Below, in pieces: positions 42,982 through 53,285 of a DNA stretch of 64,000 bases. This stretch comes from Deinococcus sedimenti. GTDB taxonomy: Bacteria > Deinococcota > Deinococci > Deinococcales > Deinococcaceae. Location: assembly GCF_014648135.1 (NCBI RefSeq), contig NZ_BMQN01000005.1, forward strand, positions 149,193 to 213,192. Reading direction: 5' to 3'. Every line of letters begins with the position of its first letter. Position 1 is the stretch's first letter. The notes beneath the pieces were generated by a model. That model did no database searches. It worked only from the letters and a program-made list of their open reading frames with translations, and was not told where the DNA came from. Made by a program: the position numbers and the translations under genes.

Positions 42982-43935
42982 GTGCGATTTCCTGCTCCTG
43001 CTCTCCTGACGGCCACGCTCACCGCAGCTGGCCTCGCCCTGACCGGCCTCGCCTCCGCCCAGACCGCCCCCGCTGGCGGCTTCCAGCTGCCTCCCGACTA
43101 CTTCGGACGGTTCGGCAGCACCCAGCTGGTCGCCAGCACCACCGAGGGTTTCGGCGTGCGTTACCTGCCGCTGCCCCTCAAGGCCGATCTGCGGCTGACG
43201 CTCGTGAAGGCCCCCACGTACACGGATTACGGCCTCAGCGCCCAGCTGGGCAGCCTGTACGCCGCCGCCGGGGTGTTCTACAACGTGCCCCGGGCCGAAC
43301 TGACGAACGCCCCCGCCAGCGGCCTGCAGTGGAGCGGCGTGGTGCAGGGCGGCGCGTCGCACAGCCGGTTCAGCGTCGGGTACGCCACGCAGGTGGACGG
43401 CGGCAAGGTGCGGTTCCTGAACAACGTCGGCGTGGCCCAGCAGGGCGGCGTCACCGCGCCCTACACCCAGTCCGAGGTCAGTGCCGGATACGGCAAGGCG
43501 TTCGACAAGGTCAACACCGCCGTGTACTCCACTGCGCGCATGTACGCCTTCCCGGTGCAGGGCAAGGCGCAGGGCAGCCTGGACGTGACCCTGGCGCTGA
43601 ACGCCCCGCTCGCGCAGGGCCTCACGCTGGACGCCTCGCACTTCGAGCGCTTCACGGTCGGCGCGGTCGCCATCCCGGACTTCGGACTGGGGCGCTACGA
43701 GGCCAGCGCCGCGACCTTCACCTACCGCGTGCCGGGCCAGGCGGGCTTCGGCGTGGGCGCCGTTCGCAGCCGCACCTACCGGGACTGGACGAACCGCGTG
43801 ACGACCACGGACGGCGACCTGCTGCTGAACGTGGGCCTGCCGGTGCTGCTGGGCGGCAGCGTCGGCTACGAGTGGCACGACGCGGCGCCCACCGCCAACC
43901 GCTGGCGCTTCGGCGTGTCCACGCTGCCCCGCTGA
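42982..43935 (+). CDS. Exported beta-rich, probably outer-membrane protein
   Basis: A 317-residue protein with a signal peptide (MRFPAPALLTATLTAAGLALTGLASAQ). The mature part is a succession of short alternating strands with aromatic belts, for example GVRYLPLPLKADLRLTLV, AAAGVFYNV, SRFSVGYATQV, ARMYAFPVQGKAQGSLDVTLALN, ending in WRFGVSTLPR. This pattern suggests a beta-barrel in the outer membrane, which Deinococcus has. No family name can be given. GTG 42982 is chosen for the signal peptide; AGGA lies seven bases before it. It follows mutS2 by about 60 bp. Confidence 0.7.
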   Translation: MRFPAPALLTATLTAAGLALTGLASAQTAPAGGFQLPPDYFGRFGSTQLVASTTEGFGVRYLPLPLKADLRLTLVKAPTYTDYGLSAQLGSLYAAAGVFYNVPRAELTNAPASGLQWSGVVQGGASHSRFSVGYATQVDGGKVRFLNNVGVAQQGGVTAPYTQSEVSAGYGKAFDKVNTAVYSTARMYAFPVQGKAQGSLDVTLALNAPLAQGLTLDASHFERFTVGAVAIPDFGLGRYEASAATFTYRVPGQAGFGVGAVRSRTYRDWTNRVTTTDGDLLLNVGLPVLLGGSVGYEWHDAAPTANRWRFGVSTLPR

Positions 43936-43999
43936 TCCTCCCGTCTGGCGGGTCTGGGTCGGGTGGACAGGGGCCGACCCTGACCGCCCGGTGGGATGG

Positions 44000-44005
44000 T
44001 ACCTT
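44000..44005 (+). promoter_or_regulatory. -10 box for the second MFS gene
   Basis: TACCTT ends 6 nt before GTG 44012. Confidence 0.45.
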
Positions 44006-44011
44006 CCCGGC

Positions 44012-45163
44012 GTGACTGCCCGCACTCCTGCCGCCCCGCCGCCGCTCTCGTGGACGCTGCTGGCGGTGGGCGTGGCGGCGTTCTTCACGCTGGGCGTGAT
44101 CCAGGCGATGTACGGCCCGGCGTTCGGTCTGTTCCAGGCGCGGTTCGGGATCACGACGGCAGCGGTGGGCCTGATCGCCAGCGCGCACTTCCTGGGGTCG
44201 GCGGTCGCGCCGCCCCTGATGGGCCTGCTGCTGCGCCGGGTGAGCGTGCGGGCCGGAGTGTCGTGGAGTCTGCTGCTGCTGGCGCTGGGCGTGACGGGCG
44301 TCGTGCTGGCCCCCGCGTGGCCGCTGGCGGTCGGCAGTGCGTTCCTGGGGGGCTTCGGGCTGGGCGGCGTGAGTGCCTGCCTGAACGCCGCGTACGCGAG
44401 CGTGGGGTCGCGCGCCGTGAACCTCGTGAACGCAGTGTTCGGGGTGGGCAGCATGCTCGCGCCGCTGCTCGTGTCGGGCCTGGGCCGCGCGGACGGCACG
44501 CCGGGCGGACTGGCGGGCCCGTTCCTGACGGTCGCGGCGCTGGCAGCCGTGACGTTCGTGGTGGGCCGCGTGTGGGGCGTGCCGGGCATCCACGCGCCCG
44601 CCCGCGCGGCGGACGCCCCGGCCCCCGCGCGGCCCGCCGTGCAGGCGGCGCTGTTCGCGGCGCTGATCGTGTGCTACGTGGGCCTGGAGGCCGGGTACGG
44701 CGCGTGGGCGGCCCGCTACCTGACCGAGCTGGAGTTGCCGGGCGCGGCGCTGGTCCTGAGTGCCTTCTGGGGCGCGCTGACGGTCGGGCGGGTCCTGACC
44801 GGCGTGTTCGCGGGTCGCGTGGGCGCGCCGCGCGTGGTCCTGGCCTGCGGCGCCGCCCTGATCGTCCTGGCGCTGGCGCTGCGCGTCCCGGCGCTGGCCC
44901 CGGCGGCGGTGATCCTCTCGGGGCTGGTGCTCGCCCCGGTGTTCGGCACGACCCTGGCGTGGCTGTCGCAGGTGCTCAGCGCGCGTCTGGTGCCGCTGCT
45001 GCTCGTGGCGGGCTCGCTGGGCGGCGTGCTGTCCCCGTGGCTGCTGGGGCAGCTGTTCGCGCGATTCGGGGCGGGGGCGGTGCCCGTGACGCTGGCGGCC
45101 CTGGCGGCCCTGATGGTGGGGTTCACGGCGCTCGCGCGGCGGGGCGCGCGCCGACTGGTCTGA
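44012..45163 (+). CDS. Major facilitator superfamily transporter, FucP/YbjJ-like
   Basis: A 383-residue membrane protein with about 12 hydrophobic helices, beginning [38 protein letters not shown]. Features such as [35 protein letters not shown] and [17 protein letters not shown] recall the fucose-permease/YbjJ branch, which exports or imports sugars and small solutes. The substrate is not evident. GTG 44012 lies six bases after TACCTT. Its TGA stop (45161-45163) is joined directly to a stop-anchored repeat. Confidence 0.83.
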   Translation: MTARTPAAPPPLSWTLLAVGVAAFFTLGVIQAMYGPAFGLFQARFGITTAAVGLIASAHFLGSAVAPPLMGLLLRRVSVRAGVSWSLLLLALGVTGVVLAPAWPLAVGSAFLGGFGLGGVSACLNAAYASVGSRAVNLVNAVFGVGSMLAPLLVSGLGRADGTPGGLAGPFLTVAALAAVTFVVGRVWGVPGIHAPARAADAPAPARPAVQAALFAALIVCYVGLEAGYGAWAARYLTELELPGAALVLSAFWGALTVGRVLTGVFAGRVGAPRVVLACGAALIVLALALRVPALAPAAVILSGLVLAPVFGTTLAWLSQVLSARLVPLLLVAGSLGGVLSPWLLGQLFARFGAGAVPVTLAALAALMVGFTALARRGARRLV

Positions 45164-45260
45164 TACGAACTCCGATGGAATGGCTGACAGGGCCGCTGGG
45201 TCCGAGCGGATGCGACTCGTAGAGCTGCCCCGCAGAGGATGAGCAAAACGGAATCCGTAT
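45161..45260 (+). repeat. Stop-anchored structured repeat, copy B
   Basis: Ends ATACGAACTCCG (45163-45174) and CGGAATCCGTAT (45249-45260) bracket a 98-bp unit with the box CCGAGCGGA. Its first base is the A of the MFS stop TGA. It has the GGAATGGCTGACAGGGCCG segment shared with copy D and lacks a clear stem 2, so it is a shortened variant. Confidence 0.75.
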
Positions 45261-45408
45261 GACCGCGCCGGGGGGCGTGTGAGGGGGGGTTCTAGCAAAC
45301 CTCGTTGTCAGCGGGGGGGCCGTGTGGCAGAATGCGCGGCGAATTCTCAGCAACCCACGATTCAAGTCCTCGCCGGGTTCAGTCCGGCGGCGCAACGGAG
45401 GCTCCAGA

Positions 45409-45897
45409 GTGGCACAGGCGACCAGACAGGTGAAGCTCACGCGTGAAGGTTTCGAACGGCTCCAGAAGACGCTGGACCAGGAAATGAACCGCCTCGCGGA
45501 AGCGACGCGCATCCTCCAGGAGCAGATGGAAACCAACTCGGACACCGAGGACACCGGGCTGGAGGACGCCAAGCGCGAGAAGATGAACATCGAGGCGCGC
45601 ATCGACGAGCTGGAGGACACCCTGGCCCGCGCGACCGTCATCGAGGACCACGAGAACGAGGGCCGCGTGGAACTCGGCGCGATCGTCGTGCTTGCCAACG
45701 AGACCACCAAGAAGGACATGAAGGTGCAGGTCGTCAGCGCCGCCGAGGCGACCGTCACCGGCGGCAGCCTCCCCCGCGTCAGCGAGGACAGCCCCGTCGG
45801 GAAGGAACTGATGAACCGCAAGAAAGGGGAGACCTTCGTGGTGAACCTCGACAACGGCAAGCAGATGAAATACAAGGTCAAGAGCATCGAGTACTGA
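45409..45897 (+). CDS. greA: GreA/Gfh-family transcription factor
   Basis: A 162-residue RNA-polymerase secondary-channel factor. An N-terminal coiled coil ([21 protein letters not shown] ... [19 protein letters not shown]) is followed by the C-terminal FKBP-like domain ([38 protein letters not shown]). GreA normally has D-x-x-E in GDLKENAEY at the coiled-coil tip; here residues 41-50 read [10 protein letters not shown], which keeps acidic residues in another arrangement. It may be a transcript-cleavage GreA of the Deinococcus type or a Gfh1-like inhibitor. GTG 45409 follows CGGAGG. lysS lies downstream, as greA/lysS often do. Confidence 0.85.
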   Translation: MAQATRQVKLTREGFERLQKTLDQEMNRLAEATRILQEQMETNSDTEDTGLEDAKREKMNIEARIDELEDTLARATVIEDHENEGRVELGAIVVLANETTKKDMKVQVVSAAEATVTGGSLPRVSEDSPVGKELMNRKKGETFVVNLDNGKQMKYKVKSIEY

Positions 45898-46023
45898 GAC
45901 CACCTCCGGTCCACCTGTGGACCCGAGCGGAGCGAGTGGGAGCAGTCCGGGTTCCGGGAGTGGAGTGGGCAGATCGGTGGTGTTCCGATCTGCCCACGGA
46001 TCGGACGGAATCCGGAACTGGGG
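45895..46023 (+). repeat. Stop-anchored structured repeat, copy C
   Basis: Begins with the greA stop: TGAGACCACCTCCGG. Stem 1 is GGTCCAC/GTGGACC (45908-45923), then CCGAGCGGAGCGAG, GGGAGTGGAGT, and stem 2 GTGGGCAGATCGG/CCGATCTGCCCAC (45965-45997), a perfect 13-bp stem with a 7-base loop. The right end GACGGAATCCG matches copy A. The stems differ wholly from copy A, while the linking boxes are nearly the same. Confidence 0.8.
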
Positions 46024-46115
46024 AGGCAGGTCGCTGCGTGCGGTCTGCCTCCCGGCGCGTTGTGGGGCGGGCCGTGAACTGGACGTCGGGCGGGCGTGGC
46101 ATGTGGGGCGCGCCC

Positions 46116-46121
46116 TATACT
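46116..46121 (+). promoter_or_regulatory. -10 box for lysS
   Basis: TATACT, the best -10 match in the window, ends 7 nt before ATG 46129; no Shine-Dalgarno lies between. Confidence 0.65.
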
Positions 46122-46128
46122 GGCGGTT

Positions 46129-47685
<1,557 letters not shown>

Positions 47686-47695
47686 CGATAAAGGC

Positions 47696-47735
47696 GAGGA
47701 GGGCGCCGGGGCCAGGGGGTCCCGGCCTCTCTTTT
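47696..47735 (+). terminator. Intrinsic terminator of lysS
   Basis: GAGG...GCCGGGGCC pairs with GGTCCCGGCCTC around a short loop and is followed by TCTTTT, 11 bp after the lysS stop. Confidence 0.75.
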
Positions 47736-47773
47736 GGGTGGAAGTTAGATCGGTTGTCCAGAAATGTCTGGCG

Positions 47774-47786
47774 TGAAGCGCTTCCA
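47774..47786. promoter_or_regulatory. LacI/cre-like palindrome upstream of the sugar operon
   Basis: TGAAGCGCTTCCA contains the perfect palindrome GAAGCGCTTC (47775-47784), the core typical of LacI-family (CcpA-like cre) operators. It lies about 20 bp before the GTTTG-A-CAAAC site. The binding protein is not encoded here. Confidence 0.5.
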
Positions 47787-47797
47787 TTAATTCGTTC

Positions 47798-47808
47798 GTT
47801 TGACAAAC
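47798..47808. promoter_or_regulatory. Candidate ROK operator overlapping a TTGACA -35
   Basis: GTTTGACAAAC is a perfect inverted repeat in an AT-rich patch (TTAATT on one side, AATTAA on the other), the style of XylR/NagC-type ROK operators. A TTGACA hexamer at 47800-47805 lies inside it, so binding would block a promoter. No convincing -10 at 17 bp was found. Confidence 0.5.
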
Positions 47809-47930
47809 AAAATTAAGCAGGCGCAGCATACCCCTACACAAGCCCCACCTGACCCGCAGTCGGAACAGCCGACTGACGCCCTGCCCACTGCCCCACCATG
47901 CTGACCCGCCCGGCCAGCAGAGGACACCCC

Positions 47931-49271
47931 ATGTTGCACGCCGACTCCCACAGCCCGGACACCCTGGACCTCGCGGCCATCCGCGCGCGGCACACCCTGC
48001 TGCTGCTCGGCCTGCTGTGGGACCGGGACCTGGCCCGCGTGGACATCGCCCGCGAACTGGGCCTGTCCCGCAGCGCCATCAGTTCCATCGTCACGGAACT
48101 GATCAGCGTCGGACTGGTGCAGGAAGTCGGCACGCGCGGCACCGGCGGCGTCGGACGGCGCGCCACCCTGCTGAACCTCAACACCCGCGCCGCCGCGCTG
48201 CTCGCGATCGACCTGGGCGCCAGCCACGCCCGCGTGGACGCCCTGGACCTCCACTGCCGCCCCCTGGCCACCCGCACCGTTGGGCACGACATCGCCCTGG
48301 GTCCCCAGGCCACCTACGCCCTGCTGCGCGACCTGACCGCCCAGGTGCTCGCCGACGCGAACCTGCACGCCGCGCAGATAGCCCTGGTTGGCATCGGCGT
48401 TCCCGGGCCCGTCGACCACGACACCGGCCGCGTCGTGCAGCCCCCCAACATGCCCGGCTGGGACGGCGAGAACGTCCGCGCCGCCCTGCAGGACGCCCTG
48501 AACCTCGAGGTCCTCGTGGACAACGACGCCAACCTGGGCGCCCTGGCCGAGGCCCGCTTCGGCGCGCACCGCGGCATCCAGGACCTCATCTACGTGAAGG
48601 TCGCCACCGGCATCGGCGCCGGCGTGCTGCTCGGCGGACGCCTGCACCGCGGCACGCGCGGCGGGGCCGGAGAGATCGGGCACATCAGCATCAACGAGCA
48701 GGGCCCCGTCGGCCGCAGCGGCAACCCCGGCAGCCTGGAAAGCTACGCCGCCGCGCAGGTCATCGAGAACCACGCCCGCAGCCTCCGCCTCCAGGGGCAC
48801 CCCACCAGCCTCCCCGATCCCCTGACCATCGAGGACCTGCTCGCCCACGCGGGCAGCGACCCCCTGGCCCGCGTCGTGTGGGAGGAAGCCGGACACCACC
48901 TGGGCGTGGCGATCAGCACCACCCTGAACCTGTTCAACCCGGCCGCCGTGATCATCGGCGGGCGCCTCTCCCAGGCGGGCGACGTGCTGCTGCGCGCCAT
49001 CCGCGTCAGCGCCCAGAGCCGCACCATGCGCATCAACGCCGACCGCACCCGCATCGACCTGGGCACGCTCGGCCAGGACGCCGGCGTGCTGGGTGCCGGC
49101 GCCATGATGCTCGATTCCCTCTTCACCCCACGGGGCCTGCCGCACCTGTACGGCATCGCCCGCATGAACCAGAACGCCCGGGACCTCGCGGGCAGCCGCG
49201 CCCCACCCCCGGCCACCCGGCCCGCCCCCCGAACCCTGAACGCACCCGTTTCTCACGGAGGAACACCATGA
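47931..49271 (+). CDS. ROK-family transcriptional regulator of the sugar operon
   Basis: A 446-residue repressor-type ROK protein. The N-terminal winged helix-turn-helix ([28 protein letters not shown]) is followed by the sugar-kinase-like fold: [46 protein letters not shown] and the [11 protein letters not shown] loop. ROK proteins usually carry a zinc site CxCGxxGCLE; here this reads [13 protein letters not shown], with the cysteines lost. ATG 47931 follows AGAGGA. Its stop overlaps the binding-protein start (ATGA), so it probably controls, and is co-expressed with, the transporter. Confidence 0.88.
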   Translation: MLHADSHSPDTLDLAAIRARHTLLLLGLLWDRDLARVDIARELGLSRSAISSIVTELISVGLVQEVGTRGTGGVGRRATLLNLNTRAAALLAIDLGASHARVDALDLHCRPLATRTVGHDIALGPQATYALLRDLTAQVLADANLHAAQIALVGIGVPGPVDHDTGRVVQPPNMPGWDGENVRAALQDALNLEVLVDNDANLGALAEARFGAHRGIQDLIYVKVATGIGAGVLLGGRLHRGTRGGAGEIGHISINEQGPVGRSGNPGSLESYAAAQVIENHARSLRLQGHPTSLPDPLTIEDLLAHAGSDPLARVVWEEAGHHLGVAISTTLNLFNPAAVIIGGRLSQAGDVLLRAIRVSAQSRTMRINADRTRIDLGTLGQDAGVLGAGAMMLDSLFTPRGLPHLYGIARMNQNARDLAGSRAPPPATRPAPRTLNAPVSHGGTP

Positions 49272-50503
49272 AAAAAGCACTGCTGCTCGCCGCCGCCCTC
49301 GCCGTCACCACCAGCGCCTCCGCCGCTGGCAAACTGGAGATCTTCTCCTGGTGGTCCGGTGACGAGGGTCCCGCCCTCGAAGCCCTGATCAAGCTGTACA
49401 AGGCCAAGTACCCCAGCGTCACGGTCGACAACGCCACCGTGTCCGGCGGCGCCGGCACCAACGCCAAGGCCGTCCTGAAAACCCGCATGCTGGGCGGCAC
49501 GCCCCCCGACTCCTTCCAGGCGCACGCCGGGCAGGAACTCATCGGCACCTGGGTCGTCGCCGGACGCATGGAAGACCTGAGCGGTCTGTTCAAGAGCGAA
49601 GGCTGGAACAAGGTCTTCCCCAAGGACCTCGTCAAGCTGATCAGCAGCAAGGGCGGCACCTGGAGCGTGCCCGTGAACGTGCACCGCAGCAACGTCATGT
49701 GGTACAACCCCGCCAAACTCAAGGCCTGGGGCGTCACCGCACCCAAGACCTGGCCCGAATTCCTCAAGACCTGCTCCACCCTGAAAGCCAAAGGTGTCGC
49801 CGCGCCCCTGGTCGTCGGTGAGAACTGGACCCAGCAGCACCTCTGGGAAAGCGTCATGATCGGCACCATCGGCGCCGCCAACTGGGAGAACCTGTGGGCC
49901 GGGAAGCTGAAGTTCACCGATCCCAAGGTCGTGGGCGGCTTCACCACCTTCGGCAAGGTCATGGACTGCGCCAACAAGGACGCCAGCGGCCTCAGCTGGC
50001 AGCAGGCCAGCGACCGCATCATCAGCGGCCAGAGTGCCTTCAACGTCATGGGCGACTGGGCGGCCGGGTACTTCACCACCACCAAGAAGCTCACCCCCAT
50101 GGGCGGCTTCGGCTGGGCCCCCGCCCCCGGCACCACCAAGACCTTCGTGATGCTCGCCGACTCCTTCGGCCTGCCCAAGGGCGCCAAGGACCGCGCCGAG
50201 GCCATGAACTGGCTGAAGATCCTGGGCAGCAAGGCCGGACAGGACGCCTTCAACCCCCTCAAGGGCTCCATCGCCGCGCGCACCGACAGTGACCTGAGCA
50301 AGTACAACACCTACAGCCGCAGCGCCGCCGCCGACTGGAAGAGCAACAAGATCGTCGGCAGCCTCGTGCACGGCGCCGTCGCCCCCGAAAGCTTCACCAG
50401 CGCCTTCGGCGCGATCATCGACCAGTTCGTCGCCAGCAAGAACAGCGCCGGCGCTGCCGCCGCCGCGCAGCAGCTGGCCGTGCGCGCCGGCATCAGCAAG
50501 TAA
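49268..50503 (+). CDS. Sugar ABC transporter substrate-binding protein
   Basis: A 411-residue cluster-B (family 1) binding protein with signal peptide [21 protein letters not shown]. It begins [24 protein letters not shown], contains [20 protein letters not shown] and [22 protein letters not shown], and resembles GtsA/glucose-mannose-type binding proteins. It delivers sugar in the periplasm to the two permeases encoded downstream. ATG 49268 follows GGAGG and overlaps the ROK stop. A long hairpin region separates it from the permease genes and could allow higher expression of this component. Confidence 0.92.
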   Translation: MKKALLLAAALAVTTSASAAGKLEIFSWWSGDEGPALEALIKLYKAKYPSVTVDNATVSGGAGTNAKAVLKTRMLGGTPPDSFQAHAGQELIGTWVVAGRMEDLSGLFKSEGWNKVFPKDLVKLISSKGGTWSVPVNVHRSNVMWYNPAKLKAWGVTAPKTWPEFLKTCSTLKAKGVAAPLVVGENWTQQHLWESVMIGTIGAANWENLWAGKLKFTDPKVVGGFTTFGKVMDCANKDASGLSWQQASDRIISGQSAFNVMGDWAAGYFTTTKKLTPMGGFGWAPAPGTTKTFVMLADSFGLPKGAKDRAEAMNWLKILGSKAGQDAFNPLKGSIAARTDSDLSKYNTYSRSAAADWKSNKIVGSLVHGAVAPESFTSAFGAIIDQFVASKNSAGAAAAAQQLAVRAGISK

Positions 50504-50511
50504 CCGCCGCC

Positions 50512-50528
50512 TGGCGGTCAGACCGCCA
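50512..50528 (+). other. Short hairpin after the binding-protein gene
   Basis: TGGCGGT pairs with ACCGCCA around CAG, starting 9 bp past the stop codon. No U-run follows, so it is not a full terminator; it may protect the 3' end of the upstream message. Confidence 0.5.
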
Positions 50529-50545
50529 CGCAGACACCTGAAGTC

Positions 50546-50589
50546 AGTGGATTGTGGGCCGCGGGATCTTCCGCTGCCCGCAGTCCACT
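50546..50589 (+). other. Long hairpin before the first permease gene
   Basis: AGTGGATTGTGGGC pairs over all 14 positions with GCCCGCAGTCCACT, two of them as U-G wobbles at the RNA level, around a 16-base loop. It ends 20 bp before the permease ATG and just before its AAAGGAGG. The placement suits differential expression within the operon. Confidence 0.65.
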
Positions 50590-50609
50590 TCCCCTGAAAG
50601 GAGGCCCAC

Positions 50610-51734
50610 ATGAAAGGCCTGAGTAAAGACCGCCTGTGGTCCATTGCCGTCCTGACGCCCAGCATCATCCTGATCGCGGTGTTCGTGTACGGATTCATCG
50701 CGCGCAGCGTGTACGTCAGCATGACCGACTGGGGCAACGACCCCGCGCAGGCCCTGGCCCTCAACCCCATCATCCGCTGGGTGGGCTTCACCAACTACCA
50801 GGACCTGTTCACCGGCTTCCTCCAGGGGCGCTTCCGGCAGGAACTCGTCAGCACCATCTTCTTCACGCTGTTCTTCATCCTGGGCTGCCTGGGTCTGGGC
50901 CTGGGCCTCGCGCTGATCCTGGACCGTAACCCGCGCGGCGAAGGGCTGTGGCGCACCATCTTCCTGTTCCCCATGAGCCTGTCGTTCATCGTGACCGGCA
51001 CCATCTGGCGCTGGATGCTGCAACCCGAAGGCGGCGTGAACCAGGCGCCCACCCTGTTCGGCGGTCAGAGCGGCACGTTCGCGTGGCTGAGCAGCACCGA
51101 CGCCATCCTGAAATTCGACTGGAACAAGCTGCCCCTGCTGACCGCCAGCGTCGTCGGCCTGGTGCTGGTCGTCATGGCCGTCCGGGCCGCGCGCAGCGGC
51201 GACCGCACCCGCACCCTGGTCGCCGGGGCGTGCGCCGCGCTGCTGTTCCTGTGGGCGCTGTTCATCGGCCCGAACGTCAAGCTGCTGCCCGCCCCGGAAC
51301 TGCACGGCTTCAACCTCGCCCTCATCGGCATCATCATCGCCGCCGTGTGGCAGATGAGCGGCTACACCATGGCCCTGTACCTCGCGGGCCTGCGCGGCAT
51401 CCCCGAAGAACTCCGCGAGGCCGCCAAGGTCGACGGCGCCAACGACCTCGGCATGTACCAGCACGTCATCTTCCCGCTGCTGGCGCCCATCACCCTGAGC
51501 GCCATGATCGTCCTGGGTCACATCAGCCTGAAGATCTTCGACCTCGTGTACGCCATGGCCGGACCGGACAACATCGCCACCAGCGTCCCGGCACTGAACA
51601 TGTACCTCACCAGCTTCCGGCAGAACCAGTTCGCGCTGGGCGCCGCGATCGGCACCATCCTGCTGATCCTCGTGGCGTTCGTGATCGTTCCCTACCTCGC
51701 CTCCCAGTTCCGCACCGAGGAAGGCCACGCATGA
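50610..51734 (+). CDS. Sugar ABC transporter permease (MalF type)
   Basis: A 374-residue inner-membrane permease. Typical opening [33 protein letters not shown], and the EAA loop [26 protein letters not shown] that docks the ATPase. Between the usual helices lies an insertion of about 70 residues with extra hydrophobic stretches ([18 protein letters not shown] and [18 protein letters not shown]), making it longer than the common 300 residues. ATG 50610 follows AAAGGAGG. Its stop overlaps the next permease start (ATGA). No ATPase gene follows, so a shared MsmK-like ATPase elsewhere is implied. Confidence 0.93.
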   Translation: MKGLSKDRLWSIAVLTPSIILIAVFVYGFIARSVYVSMTDWGNDPAQALALNPIIRWVGFTNYQDLFTGFLQGRFRQELVSTIFFTLFFILGCLGLGLGLALILDRNPRGEGLWRTIFLFPMSLSFIVTGTIWRWMLQPEGGVNQAPTLFGGQSGTFAWLSSTDAILKFDWNKLPLLTASVVGLVLVVMAVRAARSGDRTRTLVAGACAALLFLWALFIGPNVKLLPAPELHGFNLALIGIIIAAVWQMSGYTMALYLAGLRGIPEELREAAKVDGANDLGMYQHVIFPLLAPITLSAMIVLGHISLKIFDLVYAMAGPDNIATSVPALNMYLTSFRQNQFALGAAIGTILLILVAFVIVPYLASQFRTEEGHA

Positions 51735-52597
51735 CCACCACCGCCCCCGCCAACGCCGCCCCCACCGCCACGCCCCGCCGCCCCCTGAAACCCGGGCGGA
51801 TCCTGATGTACGCCCTGCTGATCCTGGCCGCGCTGTTCTTCCTCGTGCCGGTGTACCTGCTGCTCGCCACCGCCCTGAAAAGCCCGGATGCGATCAACCT
51901 GGCCACCACCTGGCACTGGCCCGCCGCGCTGAACTGGGCCAGCTTCAGCGACGCCTGGGCCAAGATCGGCGGAAACGTCCTGAACAGCCTCTTCCTGGCC
52001 GTCACCGCCACCCTGCTCAGCGCCCTGCTGGGTAGCCTGAACGGCTACGCCCTGAGCAAATGGAAGTTCCGCGGCGCGAACACCATGTTCGCCCTGATGC
52101 TCTTCGGGATGTTCATCCCGTACCAGGCGATCCTGATCCCCCTGTTCCAGTTCATCAAGAGCCTCGGCCTGTACGGCAGCATCTGGGGTCTGGTCCTGGC
52201 GCACGTCGTGTACGGCATTCCCATCACGACCCTGATCTTCCGCAACTTCTACGCCGACGTGCCCGACGCTCTGATCGAGGCCGCCACCATCGACGGCGCC
52301 GGCTTCTGGCAGATCTACGGCCGGGTCATCTTCCCGATCAGCATCCCCGGCTTCGTCGTCGTGATCATCTGGCAGTTCACGCAGGTCTGGAACGAATTCC
52401 TGTTCGCCGCCACCCTGACCAACACCACCAGCCAGCCCGTCACGTACGCCCTGTCCCAACTCGCGGGCGGACAGGCCGTCAGCTGGAACCTCCCCATGGC
52501 CGGCGCGATCCTCGCCGCGCTCCCCACCCTGCTCGTGTACATCCTGCTCGGCCGTTACTTCGTGCGCGGCCTGCTCGCCGGGTCCGTCAAGGGCTGA
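51731..52597 (+). CDS. Sugar ABC transporter permease (MalG type)
   Basis: A 288-residue inner-membrane permease with about six helices. It opens [29 protein letters not shown] and carries [27 protein letters not shown] and the EAA loop [23 protein letters not shown]. It pairs with the upstream permease as the membrane channel for the sugar. ATG 51731 overlaps the previous stop by four bases. It is the last gene of the operon; the convergent GIY-YIG gene begins 45 bp on. Confidence 0.94.
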   Translation: MTTTAPANAAPTATPRRPLKPGRILMYALLILAALFFLVPVYLLLATALKSPDAINLATTWHWPAALNWASFSDAWAKIGGNVLNSLFLAVTATLLSALLGSLNGYALSKWKFRGANTMFALMLFGMFIPYQAILIPLFQFIKSLGLYGSIWGLVLAHVVYGIPITTLIFRNFYADVPDALIEAATIDGAGFWQIYGRVIFPISIPGFVVVIIWQFTQVWNEFLFAATLTNTTSQPVTYALSQLAGGQAVSWNLPMAGAILAALPTLLVYILLGRYFVRGLLAGSVKG

Positions 52598-52642
52598 ACA
52601 CCGGCCCCCCTCGCGCGCCCCGCACTCCGGTGTGGGGCGCGT

Positions 52643-53221
52643 TCATTTCACCTGCGCCACGTGCCGTCCTTTTCCGTTGCGTCCGATCTTGCCTTCCCGC
52701 ATCAGCAGGCCCAGCAGGCTGTACGAGAGGTAGTCCTTCGAGCCGCCCCCGTAGTCACTGCGCAGGCCCAGCAGGCTGGCGACCTCGGCGTTCTTCACGC
52801 CGCCCGGGTTGGCCTGCGCGAACTCCAGCACGGCGTCCTTGAGCAGCGTCAGGCCGACCTGCGCTTTCTCCGGGGCGCCTGCGGGCACGGTCAGGCCGGG
52901 ACGCTCCTTGCCGCCCAGGCCCGAGGGCAGCACGGTGTTCGTCAGGAGTCCGCCGCTGGCCTGCGTGCCGAACGCCGCGATCAGTTCCGCCTCCAGCCGC
53001 AGCGCCTCGGCCTCGGTCAGGTGCTCCACCAGATAACTCACGAGGACCTGCGCCCCGGCGCCCTCGATCTCGCGGATGCGGTCACCCTTGGGGGTGTGGT
53101 CCGGGCGGATCAGGTGATCGTGGGCGCGCGTGCCCGTGCCCTTCCCGATGTAGAAGGGCCGCGCCGGGTGCTGGCGCGGGTCCTTCAGGGCGTACACGTA
53201 GTACGGCTTGTCCGGTGTCAC
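52643..53221 (-). CDS. GIY-YIG domain protein
   Basis: A 192-residue protein. The N-terminal GIY-YIG nuclease-like region reads YYVYALKDP ... PFYIGKGTGTRAHDHL, with a catalytic Arg and, further on, the Glu in LTEAEALRLEAELIAAFG; this is the LEM-3-like arrangement. The C-terminal half (KDAVLEFAQANPGGVKNAEVASLLGL) looks like a winged-helix DNA-binding segment. A role in DNA repair or restriction is plausible but unproven. GTG 53221 start. It lies 64 bp downstream of the NadM-Nudix gene on the same strand and may be co-transcribed. Confidence 0.78.
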   Translation of the reverse strand: MTPDKPYYVYALKDPRQHPARPFYIGKGTGTRAHDHLIRPDHTPKGDRIREIEGAGAQVLVSYLVEHLTEAEALRLEAELIAAFGTQASGGLLTNTVLPSGLGGKERPGLTVPAGAPEKAQVGLTLLKDAVLEFAQANPGGVKNAEVASLLGLRSDYGGGSKDYLSYSLLGLLMREGKIGRNGKGRHVAQVK

Positions 53222-53285
53222 CTGGGTTTCCCGATCATCCGCCTCAGCATGCCAGGTCCGTGCCCTGCCCGGGCCGCACCTGTGC

